Shown piece by piece: positions 9,291 through 18,364 of a stretch of 64,000 nt of DNA. The translations under genes were made by a program, and so were the position numbers. Where the stretch lies: contig WYDT01000035.1 in NCBI GenBank assembly GCA_013122435.1, forward strand, positions 1-64,000. Reading direction: 5' to 3'. The DNA is from Chloroflexi bacterium AL-N1 (GTDB lineage: Bacteria > Chloroflexota > Chloroflexia > Chloroflexales > Roseiflexaceae). The notes beneath the pieces are model-generated. The model was not told the DNA's origin and did no database searches. It worked only from the letters and a program-made list of their open reading frames with translations. Position 1 is the stretch's first letter. Each line of letters begins with the position of its first letter.

Positions 9291-10065
9291 CGTTTGTATG
9301 AGTCCATCTGAAATATCCGCAACCATGTGCCGCTGTGAATCATTAGCCAAGCAGAAATTTCTTTCTCAGGAACACTCATCTTATGCTCATTTTTCATGCT
9401 TCTGAAGAAGCTAAATAAACGATTGTCACCATTATCCTGATAACGTATATTTAGCTTTACAAAGGGTTATTTCACTGTTTTCTGATCAAGGCATCACCTG
9501 AGTATCAGGTTTATATCACTCTCATACGGGCGTATGTGGTACATAATAGAAGCAAGGTAAAAAGGGTATGAGGAACGCCGGATTAGAGGACGAGTTTGTT
9601 AACAAACGATTTGATCGGACGTTGTAGACAATGCTGACATGCCGTTACGTCAGCGGAGGAATTTTAGCAGTGGAGAACAGATCACAAACTCTATTTTGTC
9701 TGAGAACTGCATCTCTTACGAGCAATGATCGTGCCACGACGCACGATGTTTCTCCAAGATTGAGGACTACACAGAAAACCATGAACACAAACAATCAACT
9801 TATCCAATCAGAGCAGGTGGAAGTGGCTGAAAGCGAAGACCCCAGTTGTAGCAACGAATCGCCCATATCTCGTATGCAATTCTCCAACGTACATTGGTGC
9901 TTAGTCGACATGTTTGAGTGATAAAACTAACGCATACCGAATTGTAATCGTCCATGCGACCAGTACGAATTGTATCGGAACATCACTGGATAGATGACAA
10001 CAATGGCGTGTTAGTTATATTTCCCAGTATAAGATTAAGAACCTGTAATGAAGGAGGAATCCTCA
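9291..10065. other. Long intergenic region before the alginate-lyase-like gene
   Basis: About 775 bases without a gene I can support. Reading frames at 9631-9921 and 9954-10199 lack family resemblance or a convincing ribosome site. A short inverted repeat ACCTGAGTATCAGGT lies near 9497. The region may hold a long leader or regulatory sites for the secreted enzyme downstream. Confidence 0.35.
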
Positions 10066-13000
10066 ATGACATCTATAAAACGAACTTTCCGTTGGTTTGC
10101 CATTATTTTATCAATTCTACTTTTTGGAGCGCTGATCATTCCATTCGCGACACGTATGTCCCAGGCGAACGAACAAACGATGACTCTTACACCTGGTGAT
10201 ACATTAACCATCAATTGTGATACAGAGCTTGATACTGATATCCAGGGAAATCAAGTAAGCCTGAAGTGTGCACCATTGCCAGCCGAACCCATCGCAACTG
10301 GCTTTGATGGTTTGACCAACGGCCAGTCAGTGAGTGGTATGGTCAACGTTGAGGCGCTTACAGAAGGCGAAAATATTCATCAGGTCAAGTTTACATTGCA
10401 AGGCCCTAAGGAAATCGAGCATGTTGAATACCACGCTCCTTTCTTCCTCTTTGGTGATAGCAATGGTAATCCAAAGGGATGGGACACGACTGAGTACCCA
10501 GACGGCGAATATAGACTGATTGCCCGAGCTACCAACGAACAGGGGCAAGGCAAGTCTACCACTATTGTTGTTCGTATTGATAATGGTACACAGACGGCAC
10601 CAGCAGACTCTGAAACTGATGCTCCAATCACAGTATCCGCACAAGAGAGTCCTGTTAACAATAATGGTAAGATTATGGTTATTCCTGGTCGTATTGAGGC
10701 AGAACACTATCGCAAGGGTGGTCAGAATACTGGCTATCTTGATAAATCACGTGGTAATCAAGGTGACTCCAACTACCGCAACGATGATGTTGACATCCGC
10801 AACTGTGATAGTAACGGAGACGGTCAGAAAAAGGAACGTTGTGTGGGCTGGTGGGAAGGTGATGAGTGGCTGGCCTATCAAGTCGACATTCAAGCCAGCG
10901 GCAAGTATGTCTTCCGTGTTCGTGGGGCCGCTGACCACAATAATGCCAAGCTCGAACTCCGCATCGGCGATAACAAAGTTGGTGAGGTACGGCTGCGTGA
11001 TACAGGAAGTGCTGCAAAGTTTGATATATCCACCAGTGATCAGATCCAACTTCCCGAGGGTCGTCACCTCTTGCGTATAAAGCAGGCTTCTGGTCACAGC
11101 TTTGACATTGATGCGATCAACGTCGAACGTGCTGGCGGTAGTGAACCACAACCAACCCAGGCCCCCCCACGCGATGATAGCCGCTTGGTCCAGATCCCGG
11201 GGACCTTTGAGGTCGAAAACTACCGTGATGGTGGCCGCGACCAGGGCTACTACGACAAGTCTCGCGGCAACAAGGGCGACTCCAACTATCGGAATGATGA
11301 TGTTGACATCCGTAACTGTGGTGGTGATGAAGATGGTCGGTGTGTGGGCTGGTGGGAAGGTGATGAGTGGCTGGCCTACAACGTTGACATTCAAGCCAGC
11401 GGCAAGTACACCTTCCGCGTACGTGGCGCCACCAGTCGTGATGATGCCAAAATCCAGTTCCGCATTGACGATACTGCTATCGGTAGTGTCACCCTGAAGA
11501 ACACTGGTGGTGCCAACTCCTTCGCGACTTCGACCAGTGAAGCTATTCAGTTGCCCGAGGGCCGTCACACCCTCAAAATTAAGCAGGTCGGCGGCCATAG
11601 TTTTGACCTCAACGCGATCAACGTCGAACGTGCTGGCGGTAGTGAACCACAACCAACTCAGGCCCCCCCACGCGATGATAGTCGCTTGGTCCAGATCCCG
11701 GGGACCTTTGAGGTCGAAAACTACCGTGATGGTGGCCGCGACCAGGGCTACTACGACAAGTCTCGCGGCAACAAGGGCGACTCCAACTATCGGAATGATG
11801 ATGTTGACATCCGTAACTGTGGTGGTGATGAAGATGGTCGGTGTGTGGGCTGGTGGGAAGGTGATGAGTGGCTGGCCTACAACGTTGACATTCAAGCCAG
11901 CGGCAAGTACACCTTCCGCGTACGTGGCGCCACCAGTCGTGATGATGCCAAAATCCAGTTCCGCATTGACGATACTGCTATCGGTAGTGTCACCCTGAAG
12001 AACACTGGTGGTGCCAACTCCTTCGCGACTTCGACCAGTGAAGCTATTCAGTTGCCCGAGGGCCGTCACACCCTCAAAATTAAGCAGGTCGGCGGCCATA
12101 GTTTTGACCTCAACGCGATCAACGTCGAACGTGCTGGCGATGGCGGTGGGAATCCACCCGCACCAACGAATGAACCACAACCGACTAATGAGCCCGTACC
12201 AACGAATGAACCACAGCCGACCAATGAGCCCGTACCAACGAATGAACCACAACCGACCAATGAGCCTGAGCCGACAGTCGCACCACCGCCAACAGACACT
12301 GGACGCAGTGGGCGAGGTGAGGGAGCGAATATATATCTCAACAAACAAGAAATCGATTCTATCAGAGAGAAAGTTCGTTCAGGGCAAGGGCCATGGCAAA
12401 ACTACTACGACCGTTTGATGGACGATGCACGTGATGCGTTGAGCGCTGGCCCTTACAGTGTTACACGCAACGGTGTCCCTGATGGTGAACACAGCTACTT
12501 TACCGAAGCGCCATACTGTGGGTGGAAACGCGTTGATGGAAAAGACCCGGATTGTCGAGACGGACAGATCAACCCGCAGGCCAACCGTGCCGACTATGAC
12601 GCATCCATCGCTGTCGGACGTGATGTACGCACACTCGGTCTGGCATATGTTCTATCAGGTGAGGAACGCTACGCAGAACGTGCAGCATATCTTATCAATG
12701 TTTGGGCAGTGAACTCGGACTCACGGATGAATCCACGATTCACTAACGGTCAGTCACGCATTGAGCTATCGATTACCATGCCAGGGTTGTTCTACGGTGC
12801 TGATCTCATCAGCGAGTCATCATCGTGGTCGAACAATGACCAACGCGCATTCCGGTCCTGGGCCAATGACTTTGTCGATAGCGGTAAAGCATGGACAGGC
12901 GAAAACAACTTCGAGGCGTGGCGGTTGGTGTTTGTAGCCTCGGGTGCAGCCTATACGAATGATCGTAGTGACCTAAATTATGTGTACGACCGCTTCAAGG

Positions 13001-13386
13001 CCATCATGCCTGAGCACATTGGTTCGGAAGGGCAGATGGTGAAAGAACTGGGGCGCACCAAGTCGCTTATGTATTCACTTTATTCGTTGAACGCTTTCAC
13101 CCAAATTGCGGAGATTGCCCGTCACAACGGTGAAAATCTGTACGATTACAGTCGGAACGGCCGAAATTTGAAGCTGGCATTAGATTATCATGTACTATAC
13201 TCAATCAATCCTGATCGGTGGCAACGCCAACAAATTGCACCGATTGAGTCTAAGGATGTGGCCCACTATGAATTTGCTTATCGCCACTATGGGGACTCGG
13301 ATTACCTCCGTGTGGTGAACGAGTGGGGTCGACCACTGAACGAAGCACGTACGATGGGTCCCGTGACCCTCACCCATGGTCGCTAG
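10066..13386 (+). CDS. Secreted multi-CBM6 protein with C-terminal alginate-lyase-like domain
   Basis: A secreted polysaccharide-active protein of about 1106 residues. The start at 10066 has AAGGAGG nearby and opens directly into a signal peptide (WFAIILSILLFGALIIPFA). Order: Ig-like domain (VSGMVNVEALTEGENIHQV to STTIVVRI), three CBM6 modules each with WWEGDEWLAYxVDIQASGKY, a PTNEPQ/PTNEPV repeat linker, then an alpha/alpha-barrel region resembling the alginate lyase (PF05426-type) fold (SREINLY-like start NIYLNKQEIDSIREKV, LGLAYVLSGEERYAERA, GENNFEAWRLVF). CBM6 modules two and three are nearly identical tandem copies. Polysaccharide lyase activity is inferred from the fold; the substrate may not be alginate. 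A strong terminator follows. Confidence 0.8.
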   Translation: MTSIKRTFRWFAIILSILLFGALIIPFATRMSQANEQTMTLTPGDTLTINCDTELDTDIQGNQVSLKCAPLPAEPIATGFDGLTNGQSVSGMVNVEALTEGENIHQVKFTLQGPKEIEHVEYHAPFFLFGDSNGNPKGWDTTEYPDGEYRLIARATNEQGQGKSTTIVVRIDNGTQTAPADSETDAPITVSAQESPVNNNGKIMVIPGRIEAEHYRKGGQNTGYLDKSRGNQGDSNYRNDDVDIRNCDSNGDGQKKERCVGWWEGDEWLAYQVDIQASGKYVFRVRGAADHNNAKLELRIGDNKVGEVRLRDTGSAAKFDISTSDQIQLPEGRHLLRIKQASGHSFDIDAINVERAGGSEPQPTQAPPRDDSRLVQIPGTFEVENYRDGGRDQGYYDKSRGNKGDSNYRNDDVDIRNCGGDEDGRCVGWWEGDEWLAYNVDIQASGKYTFRVRGATSRDDAKIQFRIDDTAIGSVTLKNTGGANSFATSTSEAIQLPEGRHTLKIKQVGGHSFDLNAINVERAGGSEPQPTQAPPRDDSRLVQIPGTFEVENYRDGGRDQGYYDKSRGNKGDSNYRNDDVDIRNCGGDEDGRCVGWWEGDEWLAYNVDIQASGKYTFRVRGATSRDDAKIQFRIDDTAIGSVTLKNTGGANSFATSTSEAIQLPEGRHTLKIKQVGGHSFDLNAINVERAGDGGGNPPAPTNEPQPTNEPVPTNEPQPTNEPVPTNEPQPTNEPEPTVAPPPTDTGRSGRGEGANIYLNKQEIDSIREKVRSGQGPWQNYYDRLMDDARDALSAGPYSVTRNGVPDGEHSYFTEAPYCGWKRVDGKDPDCRDGQINPQANRADYDASIAVGRDVRTLGLAYVLSGEERYAERAAYLINVWAVNSDSRMNPRFTNGQSRIELSITMPGLFYGADLISESSSWSNNDQRAFRSWANDFVDSGKAWTGENNFEAWRLVFVASGAAYTNDRSDLNYVYDRFKAIMPEHIGSEGQMVKELGRTKSLMYSLYSLNAFTQIAEIARHNGENLYDYSRNGRNLKLALDYHVLYSINPDRWQRQQIAPIESKDVAHYEFAYRHYGDSDYLRVVNEWGRPLNEARTMGPVTLTHGR
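11140..12141 (+). repeat. Two 501-bp tandem copies encoding CBM6 modules 2 and 3
   Basis: The segment 11140-11640 is repeated at 11641-12141 with a period of 501 bases (167 codons). I could spot only two substitutions, near 11158/11659 and in the first gatagc/gatagt codon pair. Near-identity at silent sites implies a recent duplication or gene conversion. Confidence 0.9.
12159..12276 (+). repeat. Linker repeat (PTNEPQ/PTNEPV)
   Basis: Short in-frame repeats, 18 bases per six-residue unit and alternating in pairs, encode the Pro/Thr/Asn/Glu linker between the CBM6 modules and the catalytic region. Confidence 0.85.
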
Positions 13387-13415
13387 GACGCAAAGGAACC
13401 ACATAACATAAAGGC

Positions 13416-13453
13416 AGCGCCCCCACTACCGTTTGGTAGTGGGGGCGCTTTTG
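13416..13453 (+). terminator. Strong intrinsic terminator
   Basis: A perfect 15-base-pair GC-rich stem (13416-13430 with 13435-13449) with loop GTTT is followed by TTTTG. It lies between convergent genes, 30 bases after the lyase stop. Confidence 0.9.
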
Positions 13454-13536
13454 TGTGCCATTGGTCTGATCCTGACTATCTACACATACATCTGTACGTC
13501 ATCAGTAGGACACTACCCCACCCGTCAAAGCGCATG

Positions 13537-15051
13537 TTAGCGACGTATGGTTGGTAGATAGATTTGATAGGTCATTGGTTTAACCCGCACGGTTCCAAAG
13601 GTTGCATCGGCGTGATGCGACACAAGCAGCAATGATCCGTTTGCAAGGCTATCCGGCGATTTGACAGGACCAACAGACCATGACTCTGGTTCTGGGTTGC
13701 CCGCACGCCATACCTTCATTGAGTATACATGACCCTGTTCTGGATCAGTCGTTACCCGTACCTTAAAATTATACGCAACATCAAATTCAAGGTTGATAGT
13801 GGAATTCTCTTTAATCACCTTTTCATTATTCCCATAGAAATGCAGACTGTACTCACCAGTTGAGGCACGCCAACGATACCAGCCAAGTACACCAAACGGC
13901 ATAAAACCGACGCGCGGCTGGCATTCCGGCCACTGATCGCCATACGGCCCTTCACCCTGACCATAGTGGCCCTGCCAACGCATAATCACACCAACTCCAG
14001 GGCCATTGCTGGGACTCTTAAAACCATCGGGATCGAACCCACGAATGGTAATCGGCACCGTCACCTCATAATCGGTCCAATTGATATCACCAATTGCAAC
14101 GGAACGGTCATATCCCCAGAATGCCTGATCAGTTCCAATAGTGCTGCCATTTTTCGACCATTTTCCATCAACAACATGCGCTGCATTCTGAATACTGGAT
14201 TGATTCGTCCAGTTCACAACATACGGAAGACCAGCCGTCTGTTTCTTGTAGGTAAAAGACATCTCTTTTGTCGACGATTGATCTTTTTTGTCCAGTGCAG
14301 TCAGCGTGATCGTGTTCGTGCCAGCGTTGAGATCGCTTGTCGCAATTTCAATATTAAAATCACCCTTATCATAAATACGACGGTCACGACACAGGTTGGA
14401 ACTTGCAAATGGGCCAAGCGACAATTTTTGTGCTTCTCCCTCATTTAATTGATACCGTAATGATTTCACACCGTCTGGATCATTGACACGACCGAGAATA
14501 TTTACCCAGCGTTGCGACTGCCCACTGCGCCCACCAAAGTTTTGTGAGTCTCCATACCAAACATTAATAGTCGGACCACTTGAATCGGTCGGTCCTACAT
14601 CAAATGCAGGTGTTGGCGCAAGCGGTCTCGTGGGTGGAACCTGGTTACCAGCGGTATCGAGCGTGGTAAACAGACGATTATTGGTTGTCGCTACATGGTC
14701 ATCATCAACCGCCGCAATAATGCGATAGACATAGCTGGTTGCCGGGGTAAGATTGGTTAACACAATGCGGTGCTTCGTCGTGAGCATATGGGAACCAATC
14801 GGTGTTGCTGTGGCAAGGGTTTCTTTCGCATACATGACTGCGCTTGTGGCCGGGCGATCAGTCGTCCACGTAATAGTAACAGAGCTGGCTTGAGCGGTTA
14901 CCTGAACACCACTGATAATTGGCTGCGGGTCTTTTGTAGGTGTGGGAGAAGTTGAAGAGATGCGATTAAGGGGCGCGGGTGCGGCTTCGATACCACTGAT
15001 ACTTACAACCATAACCAAGATACAAGCAGTAACGATATGTTTGATTGTCAT
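13537..15051 (-). CDS. Secreted fibronectin-III/lectin-like protein, paralogue of 16602-18284
   Basis: A signal peptide (IVTACILVMVVSISGIEAA) is followed by a fibronectin type III domain resembling the N-terminal domain of purple acid phosphatases (VTITWTTDRPATSAVMYA, TNLTPATSYVYRI). Then come an Ig-like middle domain (INVWYGDSQNFGG, WVNILGRVNDPDGVKSLRY) and a beta-rich, laminin-G/concanavalin-like C-terminal domain (MRWQGHYGQGEGPYGDQW, PRVGFMPFGVLGWYRW). No catalytic motif is recognised. The protein ends IYLPTIRR, a motif shared by neighbours. It probably binds extracellular glycans. Alignable along its length with the protein at 16602-18284. Confidence 0.8.
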   Translation of the reverse strand: MTIKHIVTACILVMVVSISGIEAAPAPLNRISSTSPTPTKDPQPIISGVQVTAQASSVTITWTTDRPATSAVMYAKETLATATPIGSHMLTTKHRIVLTNLTPATSYVYRIIAAVDDDHVATTNNRLFTTLDTAGNQVPPTRPLAPTPAFDVGPTDSSGPTINVWYGDSQNFGGRSGQSQRWVNILGRVNDPDGVKSLRYQLNEGEAQKLSLGPFASSNLCRDRRIYDKGDFNIEIATSDLNAGTNTITLTALDKKDQSSTKEMSFTYKKQTAGLPYVVNWTNQSSIQNAAHVVDGKWSKNGSTIGTDQAFWGYDRSVAIGDINWTDYEVTVPITIRGFDPDGFKSPSNGPGVGVIMRWQGHYGQGEGPYGDQWPECQPRVGFMPFGVLGWYRWRASTGEYSLHFYGNNEKVIKENSTINLEFDVAYNFKVRVTTDPEQGHVYSMKVWRAGNPEPESWSVGPVKSPDSLANGSLLLVSHHADATFGTVRVKPMTYQIYLPTIRR

Positions 15052-15214
15052 ACTATACCTGTAGAGTGCCGTAAAAACTAATTACGTTTACAGAGAGAAT
15101 GTACTACAAAACAAAGTAGACACACATCCTATACTAACACGCTATAGGATACATCATAAATATCGTATTTTCATCTTTCATAGCTAAAAAAAGCATCACA
15201 ATATGCTATCTTGG

Positions 15215-15264
15215 TTAAAATATCGATGAGGTGGCAACACTGAGACAGATTACCTCATCGATAT
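15215..15264 (-). terminator. Intrinsic terminator after the C-methyltransferase
   Basis: A perfect 13-base-pair stem (15252-15264 with 15220-15232) is followed on the minus strand by TTTTAACC, seven bases past the methyltransferase stop. Confidence 0.75.
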
Positions 15265-15270
15265 ACAACC

Positions 15271-16452
15271 TTATATAGTACGTAATTCAGCCGATACTCC
15301 CATGCGATCCAGATCACGCTGAATCTCCTGGCGGTAGACAGGGTTCATTGCAATAACGATGTCAGGCTGATACCCACGGAGAAATTCGGGACCCACAATT
15401 TCATGGCCAGTACCGGCCAGATAGGTTCCATGCTTGTGCGGATTGATATCAACACCATACGCAATCTCATCGGTGATGCCAAGGATGGTGAGAAAGGCAA
15501 CGGCCTTTGAACCAGAACCCCACAAGACAACACGTTTGTTACTCTGTTTGGCATCCTGAAGATAGTTCTTCCAACCCTCCAGAACTTTAGGATATTCAGT
15601 AGTAAAATATTGAACATCCTGTGTAAGCTGGTCCAGATCATCTTCAAGTGCCGGGAAGTGTTTCCCGCCTTCCTGATCCAGTTTGGCCTCGATCATTAAA
15701 TATTGGTCATCGTAGTCGGTCGATAGGTCGAGAATGCTAAAACCATGCTGGCGGAAGAGGCGCGCGAGTGAACCAGGGCTAAAATATGAGCAGTGTTCGT
15801 AGTAAATATCCCAAAATGCAATATCGCGTAGCACCCGCCGAACGTCGGGAATCTGGAAGAACACAATCGTATCAGGACGGCCCTCAGTGGTGCGTCGTAC
15901 AGTTCCAATAAACTCATCCGTTTGATCAATATGCTCCAGGGTCATCTTGCAGCAGACAAAGTCAGCCGCATAATCAGCATATTTTTCGGAGTAGAAGTCC
16001 TGAATAAACGTGACGCCATCCCGTGGTGCAACACGACTACGTTCGCTGACATAGGCCGGGTCAAAACCAACGCCGTGATTATTGCCAAGCTCACAGATAA
16101 GGGTCAGGAATTCGCCCTTCCCACAGCCAATCTCAATAATATCTTTACCGTTCAGATCGTAGCGATCAATCAGATGAGTCGCCAGCTTCTTGGAGAAGGT
16201 GTTGAATGTCTCTGAAAATCCTTGCGTTTCTTCGTAACGATCAGAATACTCATGGAGGTTATGGTCAAATACAACATTGGAGATAAAACCACACTGTGGG
16301 CAAAAAGCCAAACGAATATCTCCACGTGGATAGTTCACAGCCGTCTCACGGTCGGGCATCAACAGAACGCTGTGAGCTGGCACACGTTCTGCTTCATAGA
16401 AAACACGCATTCCATCTGTGTTACAACTGGGACAGGTGAATGAATCTGACAT
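15271..16452 (-). CDS. SAM-dependent sugar C-methyltransferase-like protein
   Basis: 393 residues in the three-part layout of NDP-sugar C-methyltransferases. An N-terminal zinc-binding part has CPSCNTDG and FCPQCGF. The SAM-binding Rossmann domain has IIEIGCGKGEFLTLICELG. The C-terminal domain has VVLWGSGSKAVAFLTILGI and PDIVIAMNPVYRQEI. Family members add methyl groups to nucleotide-linked sugars in the cytosol. It is interleaved between two secreted-protein genes and faces the same way as the sugar genes at 19.6-23.6 kb, so it may methylate the same surface glycan. Substrate not known. Confidence 0.8.
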   Translation of the reverse strand: MSDSFTCPSCNTDGMRVFYEAERVPAHSVLLMPDRETAVNYPRGDIRLAFCPQCGFISNVVFDHNLHEYSDRYEETQGFSETFNTFSKKLATHLIDRYDLNGKDIIEIGCGKGEFLTLICELGNNHGVGFDPAYVSERSRVAPRDGVTFIQDFYSEKYADYAADFVCCKMTLEHIDQTDEFIGTVRRTTEGRPDTIVFFQIPDVRRVLRDIAFWDIYYEHCSYFSPGSLARLFRQHGFSILDLSTDYDDQYLMIEAKLDQEGGKHFPALEDDLDQLTQDVQYFTTEYPKVLEGWKNYLQDAKQSNKRVVLWGSGSKAVAFLTILGITDEIAYGVDINPHKHGTYLAGTGHEIVGPEFLRGYQPDIVIAMNPVYRQEIQRDLDRMGVSAELRTI

Positions 16453-16601
16453 AGTACGTAATCTCTCATTCAGTAATCATCATTCCAATACAAAATGAGG
16501 CCAGCGCTTCGTCATGCAACCTGACCTCACAACAACCATGCACATACTAAAAGAGCATAGTAGCTATGTACGCCTTTGTACACAGCAGAAACAACGTTGT
16601 A

Positions 16602-18284
16602 TCACTCGTCGGTGGAAGCATTGATAATAATTGGCAGATAGGTGGTCTCGTTCAATGGTGAAGGTGTCGTTGGTGTTGGGGTTACGCTCGGATCAGTTGT
16701 CGGCGTGGGCGTCACGCTCGGATCAGTTGTCGGCGTGGGCGTCACGCTCGGATCACTTGTCGGCGTTGCTGTTGGTTCTGGCGTCGGTGTTGGTGTTACC
16801 GGACTACCATCGACCAGTTGCACAACCTGCACGTCCCCAAAATCGGCATCAGCATGGTGTGCCACAAGTAAGAGCGAGCCATTTGGCAGACTCTCTGGAG
16901 ACAAGACATTTTGCAGATTCCACGAGGATGGCTCAGTGGTCCCTTCTTCCCATACTTTCATCGAGTAGCGCCCCTGACCATCCACAGTTTCGACACGGAG
17001 CTTAAAGATATAAGTCGTATTAAAATCAAGTATGAAGTCCTCATCACTTGCTATAACCTGGTCACTATTGCCATAGAAATGCAGTTTGTAGTCTGTTCCA
17101 CCAACAGCACGATACCAACCTAACACTCCAAATGGTGCATAGCCCATGCGAGGTTGACAGTTCCACCATCGGCTGCCAAGTGTCCCTTCACCAGGACCAT
17201 AATGGCCCTGCCAACGCATGATTACGCCAATACCAGGGCCACCACTGGGGAAATTAACACCATTTTCGTTATCAAAACCACGCACAGTCACGGGAACGGT
17301 CACCTCGTAGTCCTGCCATGATTGATCACCAATAGCCAATAGTCGATCATAACCTATATCAACCGCTGTGACATCACCATCCTCTGTCAATTCCCAATCT
17401 CCATCAACTGACTTGGCCACATCCTGAATATTGGATACATCACTCCAGTCGATATTAAAAATCCCTGGCGCAAATCCCTGAGTATAGGTAAAGGTAACCT
17501 CTTCCAGAGTTACCTGACCGTCGTTGTCTTCCGCCCTGATAACAACCGTGTTCTCACCTACATTGAGCGAGCTATCGTTAATACCGATCTCAATGGCAAA
17601 ATCACCCTTGTTATAGAGACGACGGTTGGTGCACTGACCAGCCGGTCCAGAAGCATTACCAATCCGTAACGTTCGTTGATTTCCTCCATTGAGTGTATAG
17701 GTAAGAGAAGCAATGCCATCAGGATCCGTCACTTTGCCCAGAATGTTGATCCAGCGTTGCTGAACACCCGACTGGCCAAATTCCTGATCGTCACCATACC
17801 AGACATCAATAGTGGGGCCACTTGTGTCCGCCAGACTCGGCACGGTGGTTGGCGATGGTTCTGCTATCACAGTAGGCGGAACTACTTCGCCATCGGGTCC
17901 AAGCGTGACAAAGATATCAGGATCGGTTGCAGACACGCTCTCATTACCTGTAGCAGAGATGACCATATAAGAATAGGTCGTGCCTGGCTCCAGATCGTTC
18001 AAGACGATTTTGTGCTCAGTAACCTTGTCGGTTGTGCCATACGGCACTACGGTGGAAAGCGAAGTGTCTGAGAAGAGCACTGCGCTCGTGGCGGGGCTGT
18101 CCGTCGTCCAGGTCACCGTCGCTGAGGTCGCCTCAACTTTAACTTGCACATTACTAATGATCGGCGGTGGTACATTAGTGGGAACAACAGGTTGTTCATC
18201 GTTAGTTGCCAGCGAAGATGTCGCAGCACTTAATCCGAACAACAATGTGACGATACAACACGAAAGGAGTAAACGTAGTTTCAT
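16602..18284 (-). CDS. Secreted fibronectin-III/lectin-like protein with Thr/Pro repeat tail
   Basis: 560 residues. A signal peptide (LLLSCCIVTLLFGLSAATS) is followed by fibronectin type III (SATVTWTTDSPATSAVLFS), an Ig-like domain (IDVWYGDDQEFGQSGVQQR) and a lectin-like domain (MRWQGHYGPGEGTLGSRW, GYAPFGVLGWYRAVGG). It clearly aligns with the 13537-15051 product. The extra tail consists of SVTPTPTTDP repeats followed by TYLPIIINASTDE. The repeats may be a spacer presenting the domains away from the cell surface. No active site is visible; a glycan-binding role is inferred. Confidence 0.8.
   Translation of the reverse strand: MKLRLLLSCCIVTLLFGLSAATSSLATNDEQPVVPTNVPPPIISNVQVKVEATSATVTWTTDSPATSAVLFSDTSLSTVVPYGTTDKVTEHKIVLNDLEPGTTYSYMVISATGNESVSATDPDIFVTLGPDGEVVPPTVIAEPSPTTVPSLADTSGPTIDVWYGDDQEFGQSGVQQRWINILGKVTDPDGIASLTYTLNGGNQRTLRIGNASGPAGQCTNRRLYNKGDFAIEIGINDSSLNVGENTVVIRAEDNDGQVTLEEVTFTYTQGFAPGIFNIDWSDVSNIQDVAKSVDGDWELTEDGDVTAVDIGYDRLLAIGDQSWQDYEVTVPVTVRGFDNENGVNFPSGGPGIGVIMRWQGHYGPGEGTLGSRWWNCQPRMGYAPFGVLGWYRAVGGTDYKLHFYGNSDQVIASDEDFILDFNTTYIFKLRVETVDGQGRYSMKVWEEGTTEPSSWNLQNVLSPESLPNGSLLLVAHHADADFGDVQVVQLVDGSPVTPTPTPEPTATPTSDPSVTPTPTTDPSVTPTPTTDPSVTPTPTTPSPLNETTYLPIIINASTDE
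16675..16790 (-). repeat. Tandem repeat encoding SVTPTPTTDP units
   Basis: About 30-base in-frame units (core GTCACGCTCGGATCAGTTG on the + strand) are repeated three times with small changes in the linker of the secreted protein. Confidence 0.8.
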
Positions 18285-18295
18285 ATAGTTTTATA

Positions 18296-18337
18296 TAGTA
18301 AAGTGCAGGGATATGGGAATGTCCGCCATCCCTGCAC
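18296..18337 (-). terminator. Intrinsic terminator after the 18365-19369 gene
   Basis: A perfect 10-base-pair stem (18328-18337 with 18303-18312) is followed on the minus strand by TTTACTATA, 28 bases past the stop codon. Confidence 0.6.
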
Positions 18338-18364
18338 CTTACCTCCGACTAAATTGCGAATAAG

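Noticed and set aside
9631..9921. Open frame in the long intergenic region before the lyase-like gene
   Set aside because: Composition looks random and there is no convincing ribosome site or family motif.
10747..12348. A 533-codon minus-strand open frame
   Set aside because: It is the antisense shadow of the repeated CBM6 modules, with repeated internal sequence mirroring the + strand gene and no family resemblance.
16680..16760. Short tandem repeats considered as a CRISPR array
   Set aside because: The units are in frame, contiguous without spacers and encode a Thr/Pro linker.
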